Shown: piece by piece, positions 17,023 through 25,642 of the stretch
Layout: each line of letters starts with the position of its first letter
How positions within the stretch are numbered: the stretch's first letter is position 1
Assembly (NCBI GenBank): GCA_003155135.1
Contig: PMFN01000028.1
Coordinates: forward strand, 1-64,000
Source of the DNA: Acidimicrobiaceae bacterium
GTDB lineage: Bacteria > Actinomycetota > Acidimicrobiia > Acidimicrobiales > RAAP-2
DNA: 64,000 nt
Reading direction: 5' to 3'
The notes under the pieces: model-generated
Told to the model about the DNA's origin: nothing
Seen by the model: the letters and a program-made list of their open reading frames with translations, nothing else
Database searches by the model: none
Position numbers and translations under genes: made by a program

Positions 17023-17573
17023 TCGGCAAGAGAGCTGGCTTCCGTCGGGCCGCACGCCGCTTCGACGACGCCGTCGACGAGGTCGTCGAGCCGCTGCGCA
17101 AGAACGCAGCCCTCACCAGTGTGGCCGCTGCGGTCTCCAACCTCGCCGACTACGGGTTTGTCTGGACGGTGGTGGCATCCGCCAAGGGCCGACGCCGGGG
17201 AACCCGGCGGGCGGCCCTGCGCAGGCTCGGCACCGCCGGGGTCTCCTCGCTCGCACTGAACGCCGCCATCAAGGCGGTCGTGGACCGGGGCCGCCCCGAA
17301 CAGGCTGCAGCGAACGCCGAGCCGGGTGCGATCCCGGTGCGCGAACCCACCTCGTCGAGCTTCCCGAGCGGCCACACGCTCGCCGCCTTCACCACCGCGG
17401 TGGTGCTCGCCGACTCCCCCGCGCAGGCAGTCGCCTTCATCGGGTTCGCCGCCGTTGTCGGCGCCAGCCGCATCCAGCTGGGTGCGCACCATGCGAGCGA
17501 CGTCGCCGGAGGGGCGCTCATCGGCGCGGGGCTCGGTGCGCTGCTCCGCTCCACCAACCGGAGGCGGCGGTGA
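17019..17573 (+). CDS. PAP2-family membrane phosphatase
   Basis: 184 residues. The three PAP2 motifs are present: KAVVDRGRP (K85...R92-P93), FPSGHT (P116-H119) and SRIQLGAHHASD (S150-R151...H157...D161). The histidines in motifs 2 and 3 form the phosphohistidine and proton relay. The protein is short, with only about four hydrophobic segments, as in actinobacterial lipid phosphatases acting on prenyl or phosphatidic substrates. The GTG overlaps the nuclease stop, and its own TGA overlaps a possible GTG of the next gene. Confidence 0.85.
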   Translation: MIGKRAGFRRAARRFDDAVDEVVEPLRKNAALTSVAAAVSNLADYGFVWTVVASAKGRRRGTRRAALRRLGTAGVSSLALNAAIKAVVDRGRPEQAAANAEPGAIPVREPTSSSFPSGHTLAAFTTAVVLADSPAQAVAFIGFAAVVGASRIQLGAHHASDVAGGALIGAGLGALLRSTNRRRR

Positions 17574-17623
17574 CCACGGCGTCGGCTGGGAATGCGGCCC
17601 GTGGCCGAGAGGTTGGAGCAGAT

Positions 17624-18229
17624 ATGGAACTGCCCCCCTTTTCCGTCACGTGGGACTACCGATGCCCCTTCGCCCGCAACGCCCACGAATTCCTCGTCGC
17701 GGCACTCAAGGACGGTGCGCCCTTCGACGTGGAGTTCGTGCCGTTCACGCTCACGCAGGGCCACCTCGACGACGGGGCGGTGCCGGTGTGGGACGACCCT
17801 GCGCGCGGAGCGGACCTCCTCGCCCTCGAGACGGGCGTCGTCGTGCGCGACCACTTCGCCGACCGGTTCCTCGACGTCCACGGCGCCTTGTTCTCGGCCC
17901 GCCACGACGAGGGGGCCGACCTGCGGCGTCGTGACGTGGTGGCCGGCGTGCTCGAGGCGTGCGGGGTCTCCTCCGAGAAGGTGTTCGCCGAGATCGGCGA
18001 CGGCTGGGCCCGCCAGGAGATCCGCCGGGCCTACGAGCGCTGCGTCGGCACCTATGAAGTCTTCGGCGTGCCGACCTTCATCGCCGAGGACCGTGCCGCG
18101 TTCGTCCGGCTCATGACCAGTCCGGCCACCGATCCGCAGGATCCGGCCGCCCTCATCGAGCGGCTCGTGACCATGCTCATCGGCCAGCCCGAGCTGAACG
18201 AGTTCAAGCACACGACCCTCAGCCGCTGA
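17624..18229 (+). CDS. DsbA-fold thioredoxin-like protein
   Basis: 201 residues. SVTWDYRCPFARNAHEFLV near residue 6 is the start of a DsbA/FrnE-like thioredoxin fold. The motif is C-P-F-A, so only one active-site Cys remains, as in 2-hydroxychromene isomerase or glutathione-transferase-kappa relatives. A helical insertion follows, and the cis-Pro loop appears as FGVPTFIAED near 145. The enzyme may use mycothiol. The ATG at 17624 has a GGAG 6 nt upstream; a GTG at 17570 in the same frame also has a site and overlaps the previous gene. Its last 11 bp overlap the convergent LLM gene. Confidence 0.75.
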   Translation: MELPPFSVTWDYRCPFARNAHEFLVAALKDGAPFDVEFVPFTLTQGHLDDGAVPVWDDPARGADLLALETGVVVRDHFADRFLDVHGALFSARHDEGADLRRRDVVAGVLEACGVSSEKVFAEIGDGWARQEIRRAYERCVGTYEVFGVPTFIAEDRAAFVRLMTSPATDPQDPAALIERLVTMLIGQPELNEFKHTTLSR

Positions 18230-19145
18230 TCGCCTCGGGTTGCGTGGCCACGCGGCTGAGCAGCTCGAAGGTGGCGGCGCGCTCGTCGGGGTCACCCACC
18301 ACCGAGGCCAAAAGGTCAGTGCCGCCCGCCGCCGCCAGCCGTCCGAGCTCGTTCAGGATCTGCTCTTCGGAACCGACCAACGCGATGTCCGACGCGCTCG
18401 ACGCACCTTCCCGGTCGAGCATGGCCCGGTAGGACGGCAGGTTCGGGTAGATCGAGAACACCTCGTCGATGCGGCCGCTCGCCCGCTCATGGTCGGCGGT
18501 CATGCAGATCGGGAGGGCGACGGCCACCCGCGGCGAGGGTCGCCCGGCCTCGGTCGCCGCCTGGTGCAGCGTCGGGGCGATGTGCGAGGCGATGGTGCTG
18601 ATCCCGGTCATCCATGTGACCGTGCCGTCGGCGTGTGCGCCGGCCAGCCGCAGCATGGCGGGCCCGAGGGCAGCGACGAGCACCGGCGGAGGGGTACTCC
18701 CGGGGATGTCGAGGGGTGCGATCGACACGCACTTGAGCACCTCGCCCTCGACGCTCACGGCCTCCCCGTGGAGCATGGGCAGAAGGGCGCTCAGGTACTC
18801 GCCCATGTAGCGCGCCGGGCGGCTGTAGTCATAGCCCCACAGCCCCTCGACCACGATCTGGTGCGAGAGGCCGATGCCGAGGGTGAGCCGGCCACCCGTC
18901 GCCTGCTGCACGGTGAGGGCCTGCGCGGCGAGCATCTGGGGGTGGCGCGGGTAGACGGGCACGACCGCGGTGCCGAGCCCGATCGTGGGCACTGCCCGGC
19001 CGAGCACCGCCAACAGCGTGAGCGCGTCGGGCCCGAAGATCTGGCTCACCCAGACGCTGTCGAGGCCGGCCGCTGCCAGCTCCCCGACGTCGTCGATCAA
19101 CGTGTCGAGCGGCTTGCCCACGTCCAAGGTGATCCCGATCCGCAT
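18219..19145 (-). CDS. F420-dependent LLM-class oxidoreductase
   Basis: A 308-residue luciferase-like TIM barrel, probably F420-linked. The start MRIGITLDVGKPLDTLIDDV leads to AAAGLDSVWVSQIFGPDALT and TIGLGTAVVPVYPRHPQMLA, both characteristic of the actinobacterial LLM group. GRLTLGIGLSHQ is the phosphate-binding stretch. The ATG at 19145 has GGGGAG about 6 nt upstream. The substrate is not evident. The gene is divergent from purK with about 50 bp between the starts. Confidence 0.85.
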   Translation of the reverse strand: MRIGITLDVGKPLDTLIDDVGELAAAGLDSVWVSQIFGPDALTLLAVLGRAVPTIGLGTAVVPVYPRHPQMLAAQALTVQQATGGRLTLGIGLSHQIVVEGLWGYDYSRPARYMGEYLSALLPMLHGEAVSVEGEVLKCVSIAPLDIPGSTPPPVLVAALGPAMLRLAGAHADGTVTWMTGISTIASHIAPTLHQAATEAGRPSPRVAVALPICMTADHERASGRIDEVFSIYPNLPSYRAMLDREGASSASDIALVGSEEQILNELGRLAAAGGTDLLASVVGDPDERAATFELLSRVATQPEAISG

Positions 19146-19199
19146 ACCCGCTCCCCTCGACGCCGCCGGGTCCACCGGGTGCCCGGTAACGTGCCCCTC

Positions 19200-20417
19200 G
19201 TGGCGAACCGGTCTGACGATAGTGGCCAGCGAGGCCGCGGGCCCGGTGTGGTGGGGGTGGTCGGCGGCGGTCAGCTCGCCCGCATGCTCTTCGAGGCGGC
19301 GAGCGCGCTCGGCATCGACACGGTCCTCTTGAGCGAGCAGCCCGACGACGCAGCCGTGGCCGCCGCCGGACGCGTCCTGGTGGGCACTCCCGGGGACCTC
19401 CTCGCCATGGAGGCCCTTGCCGCGTGCGCCGACGTCATCACCTTCGACCACGAGCAGGTCGACCTCGCCGTCCTCTCACAGCTGGCCGAACACGGCACCA
19501 CCGTCCTCCCCGGGGTGGCGGCCCTCGAGCTCGCCGTCGACAAGGCCACCATGCGGCAGCGCTTCTTCGACGCCGGGGTGGCGGTGCCCGACTTCGAAGT
19601 GCTCGACCTTCGCCAGGGTGCCGCCGTGGCCATGGCTGCCATCGGGCGCGTCGCCGGGCGGGCCGGCTGGCCGGTAATGGCCAAGGCGACGCGCGGGGGC
19701 TACGACGGCAAGGGCGTCTGGCCTCTCGAGTCGAAGGAGGCCGCGGCCGCGGCTGTCGAGCGGTCGATCGCCTCGGGGGCGTCCACGCTGCTGGTCGAGG
19801 CCATGGTGCCCATCGACACCGAGCTGGCGGTCCTGGTGGCGACCGGCACCGACGGGACCTCGGTGGCGTGGCCGGCGGTCGAGACCACCCAGGTCGACGG
19901 GGTGTGCCGGGAGGTGCTCGCCCCCGGGCACCTCTCCGCCGACCTCTTGGCGCGAGCCGGCGACATGGCGCGGCGAGCGGCACGAGAGGTGGCGGCGGTC
20001 GGGGTGCTCGCCGTCGAGCTGTTCGCCACCGGCGGCGAGGTGCTCGTGAACGAGGTGGCGGCCCGGCCCCACAACACCGGGCACTGGAGCATCGAGGGGG
20101 CGACCACCTCGCAGTTCGAGAACCACCTGCGCGCCGTGCTGTCGCTGCCGCTCGGCTCGACCGCGCCTCGGGCGCCCGCGGTCGCCAGTGTCAACGTGTT
20201 CGGCCCGGCCGACGGGTCCGACCCGCGCCGGATGCTCGCCGGGGCGCTGCGCGTCGAAGGGGCACACGTGCACCTCTACGGCAAAGAGGCTCGACCGGGT
20301 CGCAAACTCGGCCACGTGACCGTCCTCGGCGACGATCCCGACGACGCCCGGCGTCGGGCATGGCAGTGTGCAGGGGCGCTCGGCACGCTGCCACCGCCCG
20401 GCGTACGACTCGACTGA
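19200..20417 (+). CDS. purK: N5-carboxyaminoimidazole ribonucleotide synthase
   Basis: An ATP-grasp enzyme of purine synthesis: AIR + bicarbonate + ATP gives N5-CAIR. 405 residues. [18 protein letters not shown] opens the PurK pre-ATP-grasp domain. [10 protein letters not shown] replaces the commoner FE(F/N)ENV. The ATP-grasp core has [30 protein letters not shown], a [18 protein letters not shown] stretch and [18 protein letters not shown], the product-binding signature. The C terminus binds nucleotide ([19 protein letters not shown]). GTG codons at 19200 and 19191 are both possible; the nearer one is taken. purE follows 8 bp later. Confidence 0.92.
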   Translation: MANRSDDSGQRGRGPGVVGVVGGGQLARMLFEAASALGIDTVLLSEQPDDAAVAAAGRVLVGTPGDLLAMEALAACADVITFDHEQVDLAVLSQLAEHGTTVLPGVAALELAVDKATMRQRFFDAGVAVPDFEVLDLRQGAAVAMAAIGRVAGRAGWPVMAKATRGGYDGKGVWPLESKEAAAAAVERSIASGASTLLVEAMVPIDTELAVLVATGTDGTSVAWPAVETTQVDGVCREVLAPGHLSADLLARAGDMARRAAREVAAVGVLAVELFATGGEVLVNEVAARPHNTGHWSIEGATTSQFENHLRAVLSLPLGSTAPRAPAVASVNVFGPADGSDPRRMLAGALRVEGAHVHLYGKEARPGRKLGHVTVLGDDPDDARRRAWQCAGALGTLPPPGVRLD

Positions 20418-20425
20418 GGAGTGCA

Positions 20426-20965
20426 ATGACCAACCCCACATCCCAGGCCCCCGGCGGCTCCGAGAGGACCCCAGTGGTCGCGGTCGTCATGGGCAGCTCG
20501 TCGGACCTCGGCGTCATGCGCGGCGCCGTCGAGGTGCTCGAGCGGTTCGGCGTCGCCCACGAGACCGCCGTGGTCTCGGCGCACCGCACCCCCGAGGACA
20601 TGGTCGAGTTCGGCCATGCGGCGCTCGGCCGCGGGTTGAAGGTGCTCATCGCCGGGGCAGGCGGGGCCGCCCACCTCCCGGGCATGCTCGCCGCCACCAC
20701 CACCCTTCCGGTCATCGGCGTGCCGGTCTCCCTCTCCACGCTCGACGGGCTCGACTCGCTGCTCTCCATCGTCCAGATGCCGAGGGGCGTGCCGGTCGCC
20801 ACCGTCGCCATCAACGGGGCACGCAACGCCGGGGTCCTGGCCGTGCGCGTGCTCGCCCTCGGTGACCCGGTGCTCGCCGAGGCCCTCGTCGCCTATCGGG
20901 GCGAGCTGGCCGACCAGGCCCGATCGCAAAACGCCGAGCTGGCGAGCGAAGGCCCCTCGGACTGA
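20426..20965 (+). CDS. purE: N5-carboxyaminoimidazole ribonucleotide mutase
   Basis: Converts N5-CAIR to CAIR, the step after PurK. 179 residues. [19 protein letters not shown] is the class I PurE nucleotide loop, [15 protein letters not shown] holds the catalytic His, and [19 protein letters not shown] is the second conserved loop. GAGGAG lies 5 nt before the ATG, and the gene follows purK after 8 bp, so they form an operon. An N-terminal extension of about 15 Ser/Pro/Thr-rich residues is dispensable-looking. Confidence 0.95.
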   Translation: MTNPTSQAPGGSERTPVVAVVMGSSSDLGVMRGAVEVLERFGVAHETAVVSAHRTPEDMVEFGHAALGRGLKVLIAGAGGAAHLPGMLAATTTLPVIGVPVSLSTLDGLDSLLSIVQMPRGVPVATVAINGARNAGVLAVRVLALGDPVLAEALVAYRGELADQARSQNAELASEGPSD

Positions 20966-21018
20966 GGGCGGACGCCGACGGGCACTCCCCCAGCCGGCGG
21001 GGCGCTACCGTCAGGGCC

Positions 21019-21852
21019 GTGAGCAGCAGCCTTGCCGAGAGACTCGGGTACCGCAGCGACGCAAAGCTGCTGATCATCAACGCCGACGAGCTGGGCTTCT
21101 GCCACTCCTCGAACGTCGGCACCTTCGAGTGCGTCCGCACCGGCCTCGTCACGAGCGCGTCGCTCATGGTGCCGTGCCCGTGGGCACGAGAGGCCGCTGC
21201 GCGCTATCGGGGCGAGGACGTCGGGGTTCGGCTCACGCTCACCGCGGAGCACGAGCTCTACCGATGGGGCCCGATCACCCACGCGCCGTCCCTGCTCGGC
21301 GGCGACGGCGGGTTCCCGCGCACGAACGAGGACGTCTGGGACCATGCCGACCTCGACGAGGTGCGACGAGAGGCCCGGGCACAGATCGAGCGGGCGATCC
21401 TGTGGGGCTTCGACGTCAGCCACCTCGACACGGCGCACTCGACGATGCTGCTGCGGCCCGAGTTCTTCGACGTCTACCTCGACCTCGCCGTAGAGTTCGA
21501 GCTGCCCATCGCCATGTTCGACGCCACCGCCGAATCCCTCATCGGCTTCCCGGCGCGCGATCTCGCCGCCGAAGCGGGCGTCCTGTTCCCGGACCAGGAC
21601 CTCTGGGCGCCCGGCGTCGACGCCCGCGAGCTGCTCCAGTCGCTCGGCTCCCTCGGCCCCGGCGTCACCGAGCTGCCCCTGCGCCCCGCCGTCGACTCGG
21701 CGGAGCTGCGCTCGATCACACCCTCGTGGGGGGCACGGGTGGACGACCACGCAATCGTCTGCGAGGAGGACACCTTGCGCGACGCGCTGCTCGACGCAGG
21801 CGTCACCCTCATTGGCTACCGGGCGCTGCGCGAGGCGCAGCGCCGGGGCTGA
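21019..21852 (+). CDS. YdjC/ChbG-like deacetylase with altered metal site
   Basis: 277 residues of the ChbG/HpnK carbohydrate-deacetylase fold. The family start NADDFG reads NADELGFCHSSN (21-32). The block usually VG(L/V)HLxLT reads VGVRLTLTAE, with Arg71 where the zinc-ligand His sits. The second His block reads HLDTAHST (135-142) and not HLDSHxH. The rest is well kept (YRWGPITHAPSLL, PEFFDVYLDLAVEF). Substitution of canonical metal ligands implies a changed site or loss of catalysis. The gene starts with a GTG 53 bp after purE and ends 9 bp from the convergent mca. Confidence 0.75.
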   Translation: MSSSLAERLGYRSDAKLLIINADELGFCHSSNVGTFECVRTGLVTSASLMVPCPWAREAAARYRGEDVGVRLTLTAEHELYRWGPITHAPSLLGGDGGFPRTNEDVWDHADLDEVRREARAQIERAILWGFDVSHLDTAHSTMLLRPEFFDVYLDLAVEFELPIAMFDATAESLIGFPARDLAAEAGVLFPDQDLWAPGVDARELLQSLGSLGPGVTELPLRPAVDSAELRSITPSWGARVDDHAIVCEEDTLRDALLDAGVTLIGYRALREAQRRG

Positions 21853-21861
21853 CCAGCCGGC

Positions 21862-22749
21862 TCAGCTCGGGCGCGCCGCCGGCAGCGTCGAGGCGCCCAC
21901 GCCGGCGAAGAGGTCGTCCTCTTCCACGTCGACGGGCCCGATGCGACTGCGCGCCAGGCGGTAGTCGTCGTAGGGGTGGATGGTCGCCTGGACCTCCGGC
22001 GGGAGGCCGAACCACATCTTCGACGTGGGGTCGACCTGGGTGGCGTGGGCCTTCAAGGCCCGCAGCCGGACGTCGTCGTAGCCCGTGATGTCGATGCGTG
22101 CGCTGAAGGGGATGTCCCGGTCGAGCCGTGCCAGCCAGCGCTCGTCGAAGGGTGACTCAAGGCCAAGCTCGAGGAACTTCGCGTGCACCCCGCGCATGCG
22201 GGCCACCGGCCAGACCGTGTAATAGAGCTTGGAGGGGGCGAACGGCACCCCGGCCTCGGGATAGCGGTCCGGGTCGGCTGCCGCCTCGAAGGCCTCGACG
22301 CTGATCTCGTGCGAGCGGATGTGATCGGGGTGCGGGTACTCGCTCTGGTCCTCGGGATAGGTAACCATCACCTGGGGGCGCACCCGGCGCACGACCTCGA
22401 CGAGTCGGCCGACCGCCTCGTCGAACGGCGCCATGGCGAAGGACTCGGGGTTCTCGTTCGACGGGCTGGCCGCCATCCCCGAGTCGCGATAGCCGAGCAT
22501 GACGACTTCGTCGTAGCCAATGATGCCGGTGGCGGCCTCGAGCTCCATCCGGCGGATATCGGCCATCTGGTCTCGGACCTCTTGACTGTCCATGGCCGGA
22601 TTCAGGACCTCGCCCTCCTCGCCGCCGGTGCAACAGACGAGAACCGTGTGGATACCTTCGTGGTGGTAACGGGCAACGGTGCCGGGCCCTTTGGACGATT
22701 CATCGTCGGGATGGGCGTGCACCGTCAGAAGGCACGGTCGTTCTTGCAT
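21862..22749 (-). CDS. mca: Mycothiol S-conjugate amidase
   Basis: A zinc amidase that cleaves mycothiol S-conjugates during detoxification, yielding a mercapturic acid for export. 295 residues of the PIG-L/MshB fold. The start VHAHPDDESSKG (His13, Asp16) and EYPHPDHIRSHE (His143) provide the zinc site. The DSGMA and NEnPESF blocks and the C-terminal KMWFGLPPE with Lys favour Mca over MshB. Its presence implies mycothiol as the main thiol and supports an actinobacterial host. It is divergent from pspA. Confidence 0.9.
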   Translation of the reverse strand: MQERPCLLTVHAHPDDESSKGPGTVARYHHEGIHTVLVCCTGGEEGEVLNPAMDSQEVRDQMADIRRMELEAATGIIGYDEVVMLGYRDSGMAASPSNENPESFAMAPFDEAVGRLVEVVRRVRPQVMVTYPEDQSEYPHPDHIRSHEISVEAFEAAADPDRYPEAGVPFAPSKLYYTVWPVARMRGVHAKFLELGLESPFDERWLARLDRDIPFSARIDITGYDDVRLRALKAHATQVDPTSKMWFGLPPEVQATIHPYDDYRLARSRIGPVDVEEDDLFAGVGASTLPAARPS

Positions 22750-22802
22750 CTTTCCAAGGTAGTGGAGGCTCCGGGCGTGCCCCGCGCTCGCCCGGTGGGC
22801 CT

Positions 22803-22808
22803 TATGCT
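22803..22808 (+). promoter_or_regulatory. Candidate -10 box of the pspA operon
   Basis: TATGCT lies 39 nt before the pspA GTG, inside the 97-bp mca-pspA divergent region. No good TTGACA-like box is seen 17 nt upstream, so a sigma factor with a different -35 preference or an activator is possible. GAGGAGGG at 22831-22838 is the ribosome binding site. Confidence 0.3.
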
Positions 22809-22846
22809 CTCAGAAGGGCAGTTCGCACCCAGAGGAGGGCTGACGA

Positions 22847-23650
22847 GTGACCAGCGTGTTCAAGCGGATGTCCGCCATCCTGCAGGCAAAAACCAACAAG
22901 GTGCTGGACAAGGCCGAGGACCCGCGCGAGACGCTGGACCTCTCCTACGAAAAGCAGTTGGAGAGCCTCCAGAAGGTCCGTCGCAGCGTGGCCGACGTGG
23001 CGACGGCCCGCAAGCGGATCGAGCTGCAGGCCGGCCAGCTCCAAAAGCAGGCCGACAAGCTCCAGGCCCAGGCCAAGGCCGCCCTCAGCCAGAACAACGA
23101 GGAACTGGCCCGAGAGGCACTGGCCCGGCGCGCCGCGCTCGGCGAGCAGCTGGCGGACCTCCAGACCCAGCACCAGCAGGTGAGCGAGCAGGAGGAGAAG
23201 CTCGTCGAGACCTCCCAGCGGCTCCAGGCCCAGGTCGAGCAGTTCCGCACGCGCAAGGAGACCCTGAAAGCCACCTACACGGCCGCCGAGGCCCAGACCA
23301 AGGTGGGCGAGGCGGTGTCGGGGATCTCGAAGTCGATGGGCGACGCCGGCAGCACGATGCAGCGGGCCCAGGACAAGATCGCCGGCATGCAGGCGCGGGC
23401 CGGGGCGATCGACGAGCTGCTCGCCTCGGGTGCCCTTACCGACCTCAACACGCCGGTCGACGACATCCAGGCCCAGCTCGACAAGGTCTCGGCCACGTCC
23501 CAGGTCGACAACGAACTCGCGGCCCTCAAAGCCGAGATCTCGACCGGTGCGCCGGCCGCCGAGCTCCCTGGCGTCAAAGACGCCGAACTGGTCGAGGGGT
23601 CCGAGGCGCCCGCCACTGACGACGCTCCAACTGGAGGTAGCACCCACTGA
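22847..23650 (+). CDS. pspA: Phage shock protein A (PspA/IM30/Vipp1 family)
   Basis: A peripheral inner-membrane protein that forms ESCRT-III-like rods and rings and stabilises damaged membranes. 267 residues, nearly all coiled coil. FKRMSAILQAKTNKVLDKAEDP matches the N-terminal membrane-binding helix and following conserved EDP. Long heptad regions cover 30-150, and the C-terminal third is less ordered, with an acidic tail (ELVEGSEAPATDDA). It begins with GTG after GAGGAGGG and overlaps the htpX ATG by 1 bp, so it is the first gene of a three-gene stress operon. Confidence 0.9.
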   Translation: MTSVFKRMSAILQAKTNKVLDKAEDPRETLDLSYEKQLESLQKVRRSVADVATARKRIELQAGQLQKQADKLQAQAKAALSQNNEELAREALARRAALGEQLADLQTQHQQVSEQEEKLVETSQRLQAQVEQFRTRKETLKATYTAAEAQTKVGEAVSGISKSMGDAGSTMQRAQDKIAGMQARAGAIDELLASGALTDLNTPVDDIQAQLDKVSATSQVDNELAALKAEISTGAPAAELPGVKDAELVEGSEAPATDDAPTGGSTH

Positions 23651-24600
23651 TGTCCCGAGCACGCAACATCGAGAACGACCGGGGCCTGACCGCCCGCATG
23701 TTCTTGACCGGGCTGTTCCTGGTCGTCCTCTACGGCGCCTTCATCGCCGTCCTGTGGAAGATCGGCCTCTCCTTCGGTCTGATCGTCGTCATCGCCGTCG
23801 CGTTCCTCTTCGCGCAGTACTGGTTCGCCGACAAGATCGCCCTGTGGGGCATGCACGGCCGGATCGTCACCCCCGAGGAGGCGCCCGAGCTCCACGGCGC
23901 CATCGACCGGCTCTGCGCCCTCGCCGACATGCCCAAGCCGCGCGTCGCCATCGCGGACACCGACGTGCCGAACGCCTTCGCCACCGGCCGGAGCCCGAAG
24001 GCCGCCGTGGTGTGCGCCACCACCGGCCTGCTGCGCCGGCTCGACGAGCCCGAGATCGAGGCCGTGCTCGCCCACGAGCTCTCCCACGTCGCCCACCGAG
24101 ACGTCGCGATCATGACGATCGCCTCCTCGCTCGGCGTGGCGGCCGGGCTCATGACCCGAGCCGTCTTCTACGCCACGATGTTCGGCGGCGGGGGGCGGGG
24201 CGGAGGCAACAACCAGAGCGGCCAGCAGGTGGTGCTCGTCGAGATGGGCATCATGGTCGTCTCCATCGTCGTCTACGCCATCAGCTTCTTGCTGACCCGT
24301 GCCCTCTCGCGCTACCGGGAACTCGCCGCTGACCGATCCGGAGCCCTGCTGATCGGTCGACCGTCGACGCTCGCCTCGGCCCTCGTCAAGATCACCGGCG
24401 AGATGTCGCGCATCCCGACCAACGACCTGCGCAAGGCCGAGGCATTCAACGCCTTCTTCTTCACCCCGGCCATCGCCCAGCCCCGCCAGGGCGAGCGACA
24501 GGGCCTCTCGCTCGGCTCACTCTTCTCGACGCACCCGACCCTCGAGCGCCGCCTCGCGCAGCTCTCCGAGCTCGAGTCCGAGCTGAACACTCCTCGCTGA
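23650..24600 (+). CDS. htpX: HtpX-like M48 membrane metalloprotease
   Basis: A zinc endopeptidase that degrades misfolded membrane proteins. 316 residues. Two N-terminal helices (about 18-38 and 41-60) are followed by the conserved ADTDVPNAFATGRSPKAAVV. The catalytic HELSHVAHRD (H-E-x-x-H, near 140) and the third ligand Glu in YRELAADRSG follow. A Gly-rich loop and two more helices separate these. The start overlaps the pspA stop (TGATG). In actinobacteria htpX beside pspA is a known arrangement for envelope stress. Confidence 0.92.
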   Translation: MSRARNIENDRGLTARMFLTGLFLVVLYGAFIAVLWKIGLSFGLIVVIAVAFLFAQYWFADKIALWGMHGRIVTPEEAPELHGAIDRLCALADMPKPRVAIADTDVPNAFATGRSPKAAVVCATTGLLRRLDEPEIEAVLAHELSHVAHRDVAIMTIASSLGVAAGLMTRAVFYATMFGGGGRGGGNNQSGQQVVLVEMGIMVVSIVVYAISFLLTRALSRYRELAADRSGALLIGRPSTLASALVKITGEMSRIPTNDLRKAEAFNAFFFTPAIAQPRQGERQGLSLGSLFSTHPTLERRLAQLSELESELNTPR

Positions 24601-24607
24601 GCCCACG

Positions 24608-25222
24608 GTGGGCTTCCTCGATGCGCTGCGCGGACGCAGCCAGCCGGTCCGGGCGAACCTCGACGCGCTCTTCGCCCTGCCGTCGGCGGCGGTGACCTTG
24701 GAGACCGCGGCGGGGCTCGTGTCGTCAGGCAACGCCGGTATCTGCTGGAAGCCGCCGGCCTCCCAGTCCGCCGAGGACGTCCAGCGCGAGATCACCGAGC
24801 TGCTCGGGATCGGTGACGCCGGCGATGCCTCGTCGACCACCCCCGCAGCGAGCCTGCCCACCATGACCCAGCAGGAGGACAGCTACGGGTACCGCTGGCT
24901 GCTGCTCGAGGACCCCGCCATCGACGACCTGGTCACCCGCGTCCACATGGTCAACACGTCGCTCACCGAAGCGGGATGGGGTCCGCAGCTCTTGTGCTCG
25001 GTGTTCTCCTTCGTTCCCGGCCCTGAGGCGGGACCCGAGCAGAAGAGCATCTTCCTCGTCTACCTCTACAAGCGGGGCACGTTCTACCCGTTCGCCCCGC
25101 TCGGCGGCGAGAAACGCGACACCGAGAACGAGCTGCGGGTCCGCTCGGTGCTCGGCAGCGACCTCCCGGTCGAAGCGGACCTCTCCCGGTGGTTCCCCCT
25201 GTGGGACCTGCCGGTCGCCTGA
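24608..25222 (+). CDS. pspAB: PspA-associated protein PspAB
   Basis: 204 residues. The start GFLDALRGRSQPVRANLDAL, then FALPSAAVTLETA, is typical of PspAB, a soluble partner often encoded with PspA in actinobacteria. The C-terminal part has SYGYRWLLLED, VTRVHMVNTSLTEAGWGPQLL and LVYLYKRGTFYPFAPLGGEKRD, all conserved. Its biochemical role is not established. It starts with GTG 7 bp after htpX, completing the pspA-htpX-pspAB operon. Confidence 0.88.
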   Translation: MGFLDALRGRSQPVRANLDALFALPSAAVTLETAAGLVSSGNAGICWKPPASQSAEDVQREITELLGIGDAGDASSTTPAASLPTMTQQEDSYGYRWLLLEDPAIDDLVTRVHMVNTSLTEAGWGPQLLCSVFSFVPGPEAGPEQKSIFLVYLYKRGTFYPFAPLGGEKRDTENELRVRSVLGSDLPVEADLSRWFPLWDLPVA

Positions 25223-25250
25223 GAGGGGCGTCTCGGCGCGCTGGGCGCGC

Positions 25251-25466
25251 TCACCCCCTCGAGCGCACGTGCTCGTCGAGGTGCTCGAGAATCTGAGGCG
25301 AGCGCTGCTCGTGCTGGCGGGCTGACGCCTCGTCCTCGAAGCCCCTGTGCGTGAGACGGAGCCTCGTGCCATCGCGGGCGGGCGCGAGCTCCATCGTGAC
25401 CACCGTCTCGGCACCCACGGTCTCCCTGCACCCGTGACCCAGGTGAGCCTGGTCTTTCCGGTCCAT
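25251..25466 (-). pseudogene. Truncated SRPBCC (AHSA1-like) domain
   Basis: About 71 codons encode ETVGAETVVTMELAPARDGT, RLRLTHRGFEDEASARQHEQ and a terminal LEHLDEHV helix. This is the C-terminal half of the activator-of-Hsp90-ATPase-like SRPBCC fold found in ArsR-linked stress genes. The N-terminal half (helix and first strands) is missing, and the DNA upstream belongs to the following MFS gene. This looks like a 5' truncation by a rearrangement. Confidence 0.6.
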
Positions 25467-25642
25467 CAGCGAAATGACGGACGGCGCGAGACGAAGGTGA
25501 CGAAATGATGACCCGGAATGCCCAGTTCACCAAAAGTTCGGTCAGTGTTCGCGTGGCGTTCATCTTCAGAATTCCTGGCGTCAACCTTCGGCCGCAAGAG
25601 TGTGGTGCGGTCGCTCCCGAGGGGAGCGAGGAAGGGATCGAC

